From Planctomycetaceae bacterium (lineage in GTDB: Bacteria > Planctomycetota > Planctomycetia > Pirellulales > Pirellulaceae): a DNA stretch of 56,954 nt. Within the stretch, counting starts at the first letter, position 1. Each line of letters begins with the position of its first letter. Location: assembly GCA_024642205.1 (NCBI GenBank), contig JAHEBQ010000021.1:39739-96692 (forward strand), in the 5' to 3' direction. The notes beneath the pieces are model-generated. The model was not told where the DNA came from, ran no database searches, and worked only from the letters and a program-made list of their open reading frames with translations. Of this stretch, positions 43,828 through 52,759 are shown in pieces. Both the position numbers and the translations under genes were made by a program.

Positions 43828-45126
43828 ATGCCTGATCAACAACGACTGAAGCTGCTCGTCATTTCGATGATGTACGAACCAGATTGCGTGGGAATCGCAG
43901 CGATCGCATCGGACATGTGCGCGGCGCTTGCTGAACGCGGGCACGACGTCACGGTCTTCACGACATTTCCCTATTATCCAGAATGGAAACTCAAAGGCCC
44001 CGTCAATCGCTGGCGAATCAAACAGGAGTCGATTCGTGACGTCGACGTCAGGCGCCACCGAATATTTGTTCCTTCTGATCCCTCCCGCCTGTTTCCACGT
44101 TTGGTTCACGAACTGACCTTTCCGATCAGCTTGTTACGGAGTCTTTTCTATCGCAAACAATTCGATGTCGTCATGGTCTTTTGTCCACTGATCGGCGGGA
44201 TGGTATTTGCGGTCCTGCGCAAGTGGTTGTTCCGTGACCCGTTGTGGATAAACATTCAGGACATTCCCGTCGAGGCAGCAGCGGCCAGCGGCATCATGAG
44301 ATCCAGCATGCTGTCCCGCGTGGCCACGAGGGTGCAAAAATTCCTTTTTAACCGGGCCGATGTTTGGAGCAGCATCTCGCCGGACATGGTTCAGAAACTG
44401 GAAACGATCAAGACTACGGAAATGCCGATCCACCTTTGTCCGAATTGGCTGACCGGTCCCCTGCAGGAACAGATTCGTCAGGTGCCCGACAAAGCTCAGC
44501 CGGTCTCTCAACGACCGACCCAGTTGCTTTATTGTGGAACCATTGGGAAAAAACAGGGACTGTTGCAATTCTGCCAGCGTCTGAGTCAATGTGATGGTGA
44601 ATTTCGATTTCAGATTCGCGGTGAGGGCAGCGCAGCGGATGCCGTACGGCGGTGGGTGGAAACTTCTGGTGACCGCCGGTTCGAATATGACAAGCTGTTG
44701 TCACAAACGGAATTCGTTGCCGCGATTCATGCTGCCGACTGGTTTGTGATTCCACAAAAATCAAGCACGGGCTGCCCGTTTTTTCCCAGTAAACTCATTC
44801 CTTCCATTTCCATCGGCACTCCCATCCTGGCGATTTCCGAAGACTCGGGGCCATTGGGACATGAAGTTACCAAACACGGACTTGGCCTGGTCGTTCCCTG
44901 GTCGCAAGTGGATCGGTTGACAATCGATCTGGACGTATTCCGGCGGGATCCTGCCAGGTTCGCGAATCTGCAGGCAAACTGTATTCGACGTGCCCAGGCC
45001 TTCAGCCGTGACGTTGCCATCGACAATTTTGAAGCGTTACTGCAGGAACAGTGTTGTCGAGCCGGCGTGGAATCGCTGGAATCAATATTGCCAGAGCAGT
45101 CCAATGGCCGCGTGCCAACCGCGTGA
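43828..45126 (+). CDS. GT4-type glycosyltransferase (WbuB/WcaI-like)
   Basis: A 432-residue GT-B-fold enzyme. The N-terminal domain begins LKLLVISMMYEPDCVGIAAI, with the Gly-rich acceptor loop. The second domain begins with LLYCGTIGKKQG, followed by the FRFQIRGEGSA strand and the nucleotide-sugar-binding region PQKSSTGCPFFPSKLIPSISIGTPILA, close to WbuB/WcaI-type colanic-acid transferases. It is cytoplasmic or membrane-associated and adds one sugar to a lipid-linked repeat unit. The donor and acceptor cannot be inferred. It precedes another transferase by 121 bp. Confidence 0.88.
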   Translation: MPDQQRLKLLVISMMYEPDCVGIAAIASDMCAALAERGHDVTVFTTFPYYPEWKLKGPVNRWRIKQESIRDVDVRRHRIFVPSDPSRLFPRLVHELTFPISLLRSLFYRKQFDVVMVFCPLIGGMVFAVLRKWLFRDPLWINIQDIPVEAAAASGIMRSSMLSRVATRVQKFLFNRADVWSSISPDMVQKLETIKTTEMPIHLCPNWLTGPLQEQIRQVPDKAQPVSQRPTQLLYCGTIGKKQGLLQFCQRLSQCDGEFRFQIRGEGSAADAVRRWVETSGDRRFEYDKLLSQTEFVAAIHAADWFVIPQKSSTGCPFFPSKLIPSISIGTPILAISEDSGPLGHEVTKHGLGLVVPWSQVDRLTIDLDVFRRDPARFANLQANCIRRAQAFSRDVAIDNFEALLQEQCCRAGVESLESILPEQSNGRVPTA

Positions 45127-45247
45127 CTGGCTGGTTTCCCCGAAAGCCAGTGCTGCCAGACAACTTGAATATTGAATTCGCCGCTTTGGCACCAGGTCAG
45201 GGTCCGCACGACAACTGGATCGTCCGCAAGGTAAGTATGAATTGGGT

Positions 45248-46486
45248 ATGTTGATCGCAAACAAATCGACCGACGAAACACAACTGCAACCGGGGTACAC
45301 AATTTATGTGACACCGGACTGCACGGATAGTGCCGTGCAAAAACGAGCCCATGGCTTTCTCGATGCCGGTATGAACCTGATCAGTTTCAGCTTTCGGCGA
45401 GCTCGATACAACGTGGAATTTGTGCCGGACTGGCCCAACGTCGAGCTCGGAATCACAACCGAACGTCGATTGATCAAGCGGATCATTATCGTTCTTCGAT
45501 CACTTTGGGTGATCTATGGTTACCGTCGCACCTGGCGCGAGGCCGACTTGCTGTACGCCCGCAATCTTGACCTGGCTTTGCTCGCATTGATCGCCAAAGC
45601 CATGACAGGGTGTCCGGCGCCGTTTGTATATGAAGTTCTGGATGTCCACCCGGCCACAACGGAACCGGGCGTCCGCGGGATCCTGTTGCGATGGCTGGAA
45701 AGACGGGTTCTGGCCCGGTGTCAATTACTCGTCGTCAGTTCCCCCGCCTTCCTGCTGAACTATTTCCATCCAACCCAGGGATACCAGGGCGAATCATTCC
45801 TGATGGAGAACAAATGGCCGAGCGCCCGGATGTCCGCGCTCAAACGCAAAGTCCCCTACGAACTGACGGCACAAGAACCGATCTGGACCATCGGTTGGTT
45901 CGGAAACATCCGCTGTCAGAAGAGCCTGGAGATTTTGACTGAATTGGCTGACACGTTTCCTGAACGAGTGCAGATTTATATCCGCGGATGTGCATCCTTG
46001 CTGGGAGATCAGCAGCTGATGGATGTGATTCGCGGGCGTAACAACATGATGTTTGAAGGCGAGTATTGCGCTCCCGGGGACCTGCCGACCATTTATTCGA
46101 AGATTCACTTCAATTGGTGCGTCGACTTTTGTGAAGGCGACAACTCTCGTTGGTTGTTGCCAAACCGACTTTATGAAGGCGGATATTTCGGAATTCCAGC
46201 GCTGGCGATCGGCAACCACGAAACCGGACGCATCGTGCGAAACCGTGAATTGGGGATTTCACTGGAAACGCCTGTGGTCGAACAACTGGGAGAAGTAATA
46301 TCGAAAATGACTCACGCGGAGTACGAGCAACTGCGGAGTCGTATCGAATCCCTGCCCGCGTCGCTTTTCGTTGACACCGGAGACCTGGCCCAGCTTTCGC
46401 GGAGCTTGTCCAAGGGAGACCTTGGCAGCGGTACATTGCGACGGGGCGAACAGATCCACCCTGATACCGCCCGGGAAGGTCGTTGA
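45248..46486 (+). CDS. Second GT-B glycosyltransferase of the exopolysaccharide operon
   Basis: About 412 residues from the ATG at 45248. The overall order fits a GT-B glycosyltransferase: LLYARNLDLALLALIAKAM and FVYEVLDVHP in the N-domain, then IWTIGWFGNIRCQKSLEIL at the start of the donor domain, then the nucleotide-binding end PNRLYEGGYFGIPALAIG. It is more divergent than its upstream neighbour. The product would be a sugar transferase for the same repeat unit. The next gene begins one base after its stop. Confidence 0.8.
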   Translation: MLIANKSTDETQLQPGYTIYVTPDCTDSAVQKRAHGFLDAGMNLISFSFRRARYNVEFVPDWPNVELGITTERRLIKRIIIVLRSLWVIYGYRRTWREADLLYARNLDLALLALIAKAMTGCPAPFVYEVLDVHPATTEPGVRGILLRWLERRVLARCQLLVVSSPAFLLNYFHPTQGYQGESFLMENKWPSARMSALKRKVPYELTAQEPIWTIGWFGNIRCQKSLEILTELADTFPERVQIYIRGCASLLGDQQLMDVIRGRNNMMFEGEYCAPGDLPTIYSKIHFNWCVDFCEGDNSRWLLPNRLYEGGYFGIPALAIGNHETGRIVRNRELGISLETPVVEQLGEVISKMTHAEYEQLRSRIESLPASLFVDTGDLAQLSRSLSKGDLGSGTLRRGEQIHPDTAREGR

Positions 46487-46487
46487 C

Positions 46488-47843
46488 ATGGAACTGAAGT
46501 TTTTGAACTATCGAAACGAACTTCTGTTTGCATGCCTCCTGATGGCATTTACCGCAAGTGTTGTTTACGACACGTTGTTGATCATTCCAATGGAGGGGTT
46601 AAGGACCGTTGTGGCCGCCGCGACGGTCGCCTGTTTCGCCGCGATTATCATCTTGGCACGTTACCCCCAACGCGTCGTTCAGCCGGCGTTATTGGCGGCC
46701 TGGCCGTTGCATTTGTTTACAATCTGTTTTCTGGGGGTGTCCTGGTGCTTTCACAACGGCGCCCAACTGGGTTCGATTATCGCCTATACAATTGTGGCCT
46801 ACGCCACCTACTTGCTCGTGCCGATTTGCCTGTTGCTTGATCGTCGATTGTTTGTCGGGTTCGTGAAATTGGTGGCGATCGGCAGCGCTCTATTGGCCCT
46901 GCCTTCGTTCGTTGGTGCCATGGGAATCAACTCCATCCTGGGTATTCCACTGAGCAACAAGTACTCTTATTCCAACTTTTCCGGCATCATTGCCAGTGGC
47001 GGCGTATTCGAACACCCGGAGGGGCATGCGTTGCAGATGGCGGTGGGGTTGATGTGTTGCTACTACGCGATGCGCAAGTCGGGTAGTCTGTGGTACGCAA
47101 TTTGCCTGGTCATGGTTTTGGCCGGGCTAATCGTGTCCCAGGGGAGGGGAGCAATTTTCGGCGTGGCAATTGCTGTCGTTTTCTGTTGCCTGCCGGAATT
47201 GTTTCGTCGATCCCGTCCGGTGTTTCTGGGCAGTCTCGCCCTCTGTCTTGTATTTCCCTTTCTGATCTGGCCTCAAATCGGCAAAGTCCCCGGCGTTTCA
47301 GATTACTTGCGGATGGAGCGTGGCCTCTCCGGGCGTGATGTGGCCTGGCTCTATGCGTTTTCGCTGGTCGAAGAAAAACCATGGACCGGCCACGGCTTCG
47401 AGACATCTTCCGAATTATCCAGGCAGGGGAGGAAATTACTGAGAAAAAGTGGCTATAGCGGAGCTGGCACGACGTTTCATAACACGTTCATCACCAAGGC
47501 CGTGGAACTGGGTTTGATCGCGGCGTTCAGTTACGCGCTGTTGTACATTGTTCCGCTGGTTCGGATTTGCAAACCGACGGATCTTGTGCTTGAACAACAA
47601 CTGGTTCGCAACATCCTGGTGCTGACACTCACGGCATCGCTGTTTCGTGACTATAATATTGGGGGTGTCAGGTCGACTTCCCTGATGGTCGCGGTTTTCT
47701 GGGGACTGGCAAATCTTTGGCCGCTGGCTTCCGAATTCGAGCAGGCGTTTGAAAACTCCGTGGATCATCAAATGCTGCCGGAAGATACGACGGAGCCGGT
47801 AAGCGGTGGCTTGTTGAGAATCCTTGACCAACGTGGAAGTTGA
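46488..47843 (+). CDS. O-antigen ligase/polymerase-like (Wzy-type) membrane protein
   Basis: A 451-residue protein with about ten or more membrane helices, starting at the ATG at 46488 (GGAAGG upstream), one base after the preceding stop. The large periplasmic loop has the O-antigen ligase/polymerase signatures GLSGRDVAWLYAFSLVEEKP, WTGHGFET and HNTFITKAVELGL (the catalytic Arg and His region of the Wzy_C superfamily). It should polymerise or ligate glycan units on the periplasmic face. It could equally be a WaaL-like ligase; neighbours favour a Wzy polymerase for exopolysaccharide. Confidence 0.85.
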   Translation: MELKFLNYRNELLFACLLMAFTASVVYDTLLIIPMEGLRTVVAAATVACFAAIIILARYPQRVVQPALLAAWPLHLFTICFLGVSWCFHNGAQLGSIIAYTIVAYATYLLVPICLLLDRRLFVGFVKLVAIGSALLALPSFVGAMGINSILGIPLSNKYSYSNFSGIIASGGVFEHPEGHALQMAVGLMCCYYAMRKSGSLWYAICLVMVLAGLIVSQGRGAIFGVAIAVVFCCLPELFRRSRPVFLGSLALCLVFPFLIWPQIGKVPGVSDYLRMERGLSGRDVAWLYAFSLVEEKPWTGHGFETSSELSRQGRKLLRKSGYSGAGTTFHNTFITKAVELGLIAAFSYALLYIVPLVRICKPTDLVLEQQLVRNILVLTLTASLFRDYNIGGVRSTSLMVAVFWGLANLWPLASEFEQAFENSVDHQMLPEDTTEPVSGGLLRILDQRGS

Positions 47844-47846
47844 GTT

Positions 47847-48920
47847 GTGATCTTGTCCTCCAGTCACCAGTTCGAACGAGCAAACGTGCCTCGAAATCCC
47901 GTTGAAGAAACCGGACAGGAGCAGCATTCGCTCAGGTCGGCAACTGCTCAGTTGATCAAGGAACTGGTCTGGGGATTCGTTCGCTTCCGGCCCAAAAAGA
48001 AACCCATTTGCCTGTATTCTTCGCGGCGCAGTGGCAGCACGATGTTGATGCAGATCATCGGCGCAAATCGCGGTGTCATGTTCAGCGATCAACCGTTTGG
48101 GATGTACTCGATCAGTTCCGCCAACATCAACCGCTTGCCCGTGTTTGCCTACAGTCAAATCGCCTGCCCGGATGAAGACGAAGCAGCCATACTTCGCAAC
48201 TACTTTCAGAGGCTGATCAATGGCCAGATCCGGGCCAATACTCCGTGGAAATTCTGGACTCGCGATTTCCATTTCTTCAATGACCGAATTTGTCTGAAAA
48301 TCACGGATGCCAAGGCAATCATCGATTGGATCAGCCGACAATTCGATGTGAACACGGTCGTATTAACTCGCCACCCGATTTCCCAGGCGCTCTCAGTTGC
48401 CAACAACCGTTGGCTGACGACCGGAAAAGGGCTCCTCAAAAACTCGGATTTTGTTAAGCAATGGCTGACCGTCGAGTTGGAAGCGATGTGTTGGGATCTG
48501 TATCGTCACGGAACCGAACTGGAAGGGCGGATTGTCGATTGGGCGCTGGAAAACCGGGTGCCGTTGGCGCTGTTGCCCGAAAGGCCAGATTGGCTATTCG
48601 TCAGTTACGAAGATTTGATCGTTCATACACCGGTCGTCATCGATTATCTGGCAGACAAATTGCATCTCGACGATCGACAGGCCATGACAAGGCAGGCGAT
48701 TCTCCCCTCTCGATCGGTCAGGGGTGCGAGTAGTTTGGAGAGGCAACAATTGATTAATCAACGCAATCAGGATCGACTTGTGGATTGGTGGCGGGAAAAA
48801 ATCAGCAAGGACGAACTTCTGGCCTGTTTTCGCATCCTGGATCGGTTTGGCATCGACCTTTATCTTCCTGACGCCAACCTCCCGAATCACCAGCACATTG
48901 GGCGCGGAGGATTCGCGTGA
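47847..48920 (+). CDS. PAPS-dependent sulfotransferase, second copy
   Basis: About 357 residues from a GTG at 47847, 3 bp after the polymerase gene; a later GTG at 47887 is out of frame, so the start is uncertain. The PAPS 5' loop is PICLYSSRRSGSTMLMQII, and the 3'-phosphate site is TVVLTRHPISQALSVANN, with conserved Arg and Ser. It is about 110 residues longer than the sulfotransferase at 39977 and differs in sequence, so it probably acts on a different position. The tight location within the polymer operon suggests a sulfated exopolysaccharide. Confidence 0.87.
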   Translation: MILSSSHQFERANVPRNPVEETGQEQHSLRSATAQLIKELVWGFVRFRPKKKPICLYSSRRSGSTMLMQIIGANRGVMFSDQPFGMYSISSANINRLPVFAYSQIACPDEDEAAILRNYFQRLINGQIRANTPWKFWTRDFHFFNDRICLKITDAKAIIDWISRQFDVNTVVLTRHPISQALSVANNRWLTTGKGLLKNSDFVKQWLTVELEAMCWDLYRHGTELEGRIVDWALENRVPLALLPERPDWLFVSYEDLIVHTPVVIDYLADKLHLDDRQAMTRQAILPSRSVRGASSLERQQLINQRNQDRLVDWWREKISKDELLACFRILDRFGIDLYLPDANLPNHQHIGRGGFA

Positions 48921-48966
48921 AACTGGGAATCAACCTTGAGGGCAGGGCAAGAACGAGGTCAGGCTC

Positions 48967-50034
48967 ATGACGACGGCCGAGCATCAGCAAGCGACGCGGA
49001 AAACGATCCCGCGAGTCGCAGTCATCGGTTGCGGCGCAGCGGCCCGGGAATTCTGCCTGCCGGTATTGGCGAAATACCCCGATTTCCGCCGCTTCGTCGT
49101 CCTCGTCGATAAATCACCTGCGCAGGCGCAATCCGTAGCAACGGAATTCGGGATCCAAAACCATTGCACGGACTTCCGATGTTTGCCGTTTGAGGTGGAT
49201 GCCGCCATCGTAACGACGCCTCACCATCTGCATGCCGAACAATCGGTTTTCTTCTTGCGACAAGGCAAACCTGTATTCACGGAAAAGCCTCTGGGAATGT
49301 CGGCCGGGGAAGTCTCACAGATGCTCACGGCAGCTTCAACCGGTGGAACGACGCTGATGGTCAACAATTGTCGTCGGCTTTTTCCGGCCTATCGCCGTGT
49401 CCAGGAATTGCTCGGTTCCGGGGAGTGCGGCGAGGTACTAAACCTCCGAATCAGCGACGGAAGTCCGTTCGAGTGGAACAGTGTGTCCGATTTCTACCTC
49501 AAAAATCCACCGCAGGCCAAGGGGGTTTTTCTCGACCGTGGGGCGCACACCGTCGATGTTGTTTGCTGGTGGCTGTCTGGTCGTCCACATGTCATACAAT
49601 CTCAATCCGACTCGCTGGGCGGTGCCGAGGCCCTGCTGAAGGTGCAAATGGCACTTGGCCAGACTGCCGTTGAGCTCGCCTTCAGCCGCATCTACAAGCT
49701 CGAGAATTGCTATTCCGTCGAATGCGAGAATGCCACGATAACCGGCCGGTTATTCAACTCGACGAAATTCGAAATTCATCGACCGGGCCAGGTCGAAACA
49801 ATCCACGCCGGCAAACCGGCGAAATACCACGAGTACGCCTGGCAACTGCTGGATAACTTTATCGAAGTGGTTCAGGGCATTGCACCACCATTGTTCACCG
49901 CCAACGACGTTGCCGCGTCCATCGAACTGATTGACGAAACCTACCAGAACGCGAAACCATTTAAGATGCCCTGGTACGACAACGACCCCAATCTGGCGCT
50001 GCTACGGAGCAGTTCAATCACCGACCTTCGGTGA
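48967..50034 (+). CDS. Gfo/Idh/MocA family NAD(P)-dependent oxidoreductase
   Basis: A 355-residue protein with GAGGTCAGG upstream of the ATG. The Rossmann domain begins RVAVIGCGAAAREFCLP. AIVTTPHHLHAEQ and the catalytic KPVFTEKPLGMS (EKP) are present, followed by the C-terminal sheet domain with DRGAHTVDVVCWWLSG. Such enzymes oxidise or reduce nucleotide sugars, often to make uronic or amino sugars. It overlaps the epimerase region by a GTGA stop/start; the pair suggests nucleotide-sugar supply. Confidence 0.9.
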   Translation: MTTAEHQQATRKTIPRVAVIGCGAAAREFCLPVLAKYPDFRRFVVLVDKSPAQAQSVATEFGIQNHCTDFRCLPFEVDAAIVTTPHHLHAEQSVFFLRQGKPVFTEKPLGMSAGEVSQMLTAASTGGTTLMVNNCRRLFPAYRRVQELLGSGECGEVLNLRISDGSPFEWNSVSDFYLKNPPQAKGVFLDRGAHTVDVVCWWLSGRPHVIQSQSDSLGGAEALLKVQMALGQTAVELAFSRIYKLENCYSVECENATITGRLFNSTKFEIHRPGQVETIHAGKPAKYHEYAWQLLDNFIEVVQGIAPPLFTANDVAASIELIDETYQNAKPFKMPWYDNDPNLALLRSSSITDLR

Positions 50035-50063
50035 TCCACTACGTTTTTGATCGAGTCGAGCAC

Positions 50064-51110
50064 ATGCAAAAAATACTGGTCACGGGTGCCACGGGATTTG
50101 TCGGCGCGTGGGTCGTCGAGAGCTTCCAGCTCAGCGGGATTCCCGTGCGGGCAGGTATTCGGAGTTGGACCAGCGCTGCGCGACTGGCGCGCCGGGCCGT
50201 TGATATCGTTCCCTGTGATGTCTTGTCCAAAACCCAATTGCGTTCCGCGATGGAAGGTTGCGATGCGGTCGTCCATTGTGCTGTCGGAAATGAAGCGGTG
50301 ACTGTCTCGGGCACTCAAAACGTATTGGCAATGGCTCATGAAATGGGGATCCGCCGAGTCGTTCATCTCAGCTCCGTGGCGGTGTATGGTAACGCAACGG
50401 GCGTCGTCGACGAGAACCGGCAAAACAATGGGCGCGGGAATGCGTATGCCAAACGAAAAATCGCCGCCGAGTTGATTTGCGAAAAATTCATTTCGCGCGG
50501 TACTCCGATCGTTGTTCTTCGCCCCACGATTATTTATGGTCCGTTTAGCTATGCCTGGACCGTTAGCTTCGCAAACCGATTATGGTCGGGACACTGGGGG
50601 ACCTTTGGAAAGGCCGGAGAGGGGAAATGCAACCTGGTTTATGTGACAGATGTTGTCCAGGCAATCTACCGGGCTCTTCAACCGGAAACTGCGCCTGGCG
50701 AGGTATTTAACGTCAACGGAGAAGAGATCATCACCTGGAATGATTACTTCGTTCGATTTAATGAAGCGCTTGGTCGTCCACCGCTGCGGACATTGAACGC
50801 ATGGCCCATCGCGGTCAAGAGTCGGTTGTTGTCGCCCGTTCGCGTCGCCGGCAGATTCGCGCTGACGCGCTTCAATGACACATTGATGAGCCTGCATGCA
50901 AAAAGCTCGCTGGCCGCCAAGTACATGAAAGTCACCGAGTCGTCATTGAAACTGACGCCCACCAATGACCAACTGAAACTCTACGGCATGGACGTCCATT
51001 ACCCTATCGAAAAAGCCTGTAAAGAACTGGGGTACCGACCCCAGGTTGGGGTGACCCAAGGTCTGGAATTTGGGGTTGCCTGGCTTCGACAACATGGCCT
51101 CCTGTACTGA
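50064..51110 (+). CDS. NAD-dependent nucleotide-sugar epimerase/dehydratase (extended SDR)
   Basis: About 348 residues from the ATG at 50064, chosen because MQKILVTGATGFVGAWV is the family N-terminus; a coupled GTG at 50031 overlapping the previous stop is an alternative. It has the NAD-binding TGATGFVG, then HLSSVAVYG and the catalytic YAKRK (YxxxK), and TIIYGPFSY. It interconverts an NDP-sugar or NDP-uronic acid; the exact substrate is not readable. It is the last gene before the PqqD/peptide/kinase group. Confidence 0.88.
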   Translation: MQKILVTGATGFVGAWVVESFQLSGIPVRAGIRSWTSAARLARRAVDIVPCDVLSKTQLRSAMEGCDAVVHCAVGNEAVTVSGTQNVLAMAHEMGIRRVVHLSSVAVYGNATGVVDENRQNNGRGNAYAKRKIAAELICEKFISRGTPIVVLRPTIIYGPFSYAWTVSFANRLWSGHWGTFGKAGEGKCNLVYVTDVVQAIYRALQPETAPGEVFNVNGEEIITWNDYFVRFNEALGRPPLRTLNAWPIAVKSRLLSPVRVAGRFALTRFNDTLMSLHAKSSLAAKYMKVTESSLKLTPTNDQLKLYGMDVHYPIEKACKELGYRPQVGVTQGLEFGVAWLRQHGLLY

Positions 51111-51199
51111 ATTACCCCAAAAAATCCCCTCTGGACCCGATTCAGGACAGTTTTTTGTGTCAGGTGTCCCGTGGGACCCATTTGAATTGAAAAAAAACC

Positions 51200-51228
51200 T
51201 TCGCTTGTGGCTGTTTTCATGGTAAAAT
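51200..51228 (+). promoter_or_regulatory. Possible weak promoter for the PqqD/peptide/kinase group
   Basis: TAAAAT (51223-51228; 5 of 6 to TATAAT) lies 17 bp after TTCGCT (51200-51205; 3 of 6), 66 bp before the PqqD-like start. A run of eight A just upstream (51190-51197) may act as an UP element. The -35 is poor. A hairpin GTCCC-GT-GGGAC at 51167-51178 separates it from the epimerase gene. Confidence 0.3.
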
Positions 51229-51294
51229 GCCGACCTAGCGACTCGCGCCGGGCGAGAAAAAAATCATCAAATTCCGCTGCGAAGCGCTGGACGG

Positions 51295-51552
51295 ATGTTT
51301 CATACTCGACGAAGTGATGTCAGAATTCAGCATGTTGATGGCGAGACATTGGTGCTTGATGACGAGAACGGATACATCCATCAACTGAATCCCACGGCAA
51401 CTTGGATTTGGAATCAGTGCGACGGCAAGTCAACGACAACGGAGATCGTCCAGCGTTTGGCGCAGGAATTTAATGTGGAAGATGTTGTGGCAACGAAAGA
51501 TGTCACCGACGTCCTCCAGAAGTTACGTGATCTTAAACTGTTACATGAGTGA
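51295..51552 (+). CDS. PqqD-like peptide-binding protein (RRE fold)
   Basis: An 85-residue PqqD-family protein. The pattern GETLVLDDENGYIHQLNPTATWIW, then EIVQRLAQEFNV, DVLQKLRDLKLLHE matches the winged-helix PqqD fold. In known systems such proteins bind the leader of a peptide substrate and deliver it to a modifying enzyme; they also occur with HprK-like kinases near polysaccharide genes. The next gene encodes a small peptide with a leader, and then an HprK-like kinase, so it is the probable leader-binding partner. Confidence 0.9.
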   Translation: MFHTRRSDVRIQHVDGETLVLDDENGYIHQLNPTATWIWNQCDGKSTTTEIVQRLAQEFNVEDVVATKDVTDVLQKLRDLKLLHE

Positions 51553-51568
51553 GATTGGAGTACCAACT

Positions 51569-51766
51569 ATGACCGAGCAATCATCGAGAAGAGGTTTTTT
51601 CAAAAAAGTGACTTATGTGGCGCCTCTGATCCTCACGTTAAAGGTCACTCCGGCCCGCGCTTCGAATGGTTCTGGTGGGAACTGTGGATCGGGTGGTCAT
51701 CGTCGTCGTCGTCATCGAAATCATCACAACGGCCAAGGGCGTGGCGACGGAAGAAACGATGATTAA
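51569..51766 (+). CDS. Small Tat-leader peptide with Gly/His/Arg-rich tail
   Basis: A 65-residue protein from the ATG at 51569, with GGAG 9 nt upstream; an in-frame ATG at 51545 overlaps the PqqD stop. The N-terminus contains SRRGFFK (Arg7-Arg8), a near-perfect twin-arginine motif, then a hydrophobic stretch and a likely cleavage site after ARA (residue 31). The remaining ~34 residues are Gly/Asn/Ser then His/Arg-rich with one Cys (Cys39), for example SGGHRRRRHRNHH, ending in DD. The peptide would be folded or modified in the cytoplasm, then exported. It may be the substrate of the flanking PqqD-like and HprK-like proteins; alternatively it is a small Tat-exported structural peptide. Confidence 0.8.
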   Translation: MTEQSSRRGFFKKVTYVAPLILTLKVTPARASNGSGGNCGSGGHRRRRHRNHHNGQGRGDGRNDD

Positions 51767-51769
51767 CGA

Positions 51770-51819
51770 CCAGTCGGGCATCGTGGGCCGCCGGTAATTT
51801 CACACGACTGGCCCTGTTT
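51770..51819 (+). terminator. Possible hairpin terminator/attenuator between peptide and kinase genes
   Basis: CCAGTCG (51770-51776) pairs with CGACTGG (51805-51811), followed by CCCTGTTTT. The loop is long (28 nt) and the T-run is interrupted, so it may only weakly attenuate transcription. This would produce more peptide than kinase. Confidence 0.3.
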
Positions 51820-51896
51820 TCGCCAGTTCATTCACGGCTCGAAATCGAGTCGGGCTATGTCATCTCTACCTGCAAAAAATCTCTAGGCAAATAGGT

Positions 51897-52724
51897 TTGT
51901 ACGACTTGTTCTACCGCATGCTCGGCGTGAACGTTGCAGCGCAGTGCCCGGATCCGGAATTGCGAGAACTGGTTCAATCCCACTGGGGCTTTCTGGCTGT
52001 TGATCGAACGGAGCCCGATCTAAGCTATGCCATATCTCGTGACGAAAATTCCACCAGGATTTCGATCGCGAGCCCCGGGCAACAGATGATATGGACGACC
52101 GACGAAGGGCAGTTCTTGTACGAACTGGAAGGAGCCGCAAATATTGCTTTGCAGTTGATTCGGCGGGATCTTTATTTCCTCCACGCTGCCGTTGCCGAAG
52201 TCGAGGGAAAGGCCGTTCTGTTTGTTGCTGAATCCGGAGGCGGCAAATCAACAACTCTATGGGGCATGCTGCATCACGGTTGGGGCTATTTGAGCGATGA
52301 ACTTGCACCAATTGATCTGTCCTCCATGCGAGTCCACGCCTACCCGCGGGCCCTTTGTTTGAAGCGACGGCCTCCGCAGGCCTACCCGCTTCCCGAGACG
52401 ACGGTTGAAACGCCAAGAACATTGCATGTGCCAGCCCGACAACTTCCCAGGGTGTCGCGGATGGAATCGTGTCCCTTGTCCGCGATGTATTTTGTAAGGC
52501 ATTGTCCCAATGCCAGCACCCCTGTCATTCGTACGATTAGCGCTGGCGAGGCAGGCGCGCGGCTGTATGCGAATACGCTGAACCAACTTGCCCACGCCAA
52601 TGCCGGTTTGGATGCGGCCGCCCTGATCGCCAAGAACGTACGCAGTTTCGCACTCGATTCCGCCGATCTTGCTGCGACCTGTACAATGGTCTGTTCTCAT
52701 TCGAGTCAGTTCGCCGACGACTAG
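51897..52724 (+). CDS. HprK-like kinase with intact P-loop
   Basis: About 275 residues from a TTG at 51897 with AGG upstream; the ATG at 51918 is an alternative. The Walker A loop is AESGGGKSTT (Lys117), followed 15 residues later by YLSDELAP, similar to the SDD/SDE Walker B of HPr kinases and HprK-related kinases. It lacks the rest of classical HPr kinase/phosphorylase. In lasso peptide and HPr-rel systems this kind of kinase sits beside a PqqD-like protein. It could phosphorylate the peptide, a sugar, or a lipid. It is convergent with the Wza gene. Confidence 0.85.
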   Translation: MYDLFYRMLGVNVAAQCPDPELRELVQSHWGFLAVDRTEPDLSYAISRDENSTRISIASPGQQMIWTTDEGQFLYELEGAANIALQLIRRDLYFLHAAVAEVEGKAVLFVAESGGGKSTTLWGMLHHGWGYLSDELAPIDLSSMRVHAYPRALCLKRRPPQAYPLPETTVETPRTLHVPARQLPRVSRMESCPLSAMYFVRHCPNASTPVIRTISAGEAGARLYANTLNQLAHANAGLDAAALIAKNVRSFALDSADLAATCTMVCSHSSQFADD

Positions 52725-52759
52725 GTTGGGGACAGACCTGGCTGCGTTCCCGCCTCGAC

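Noticed and set aside
43423..44109. 228-codon open frame on the minus strand
   Set aside because: It covers the start of the GT4 transferase, a clear family member, and has no recognisable features.
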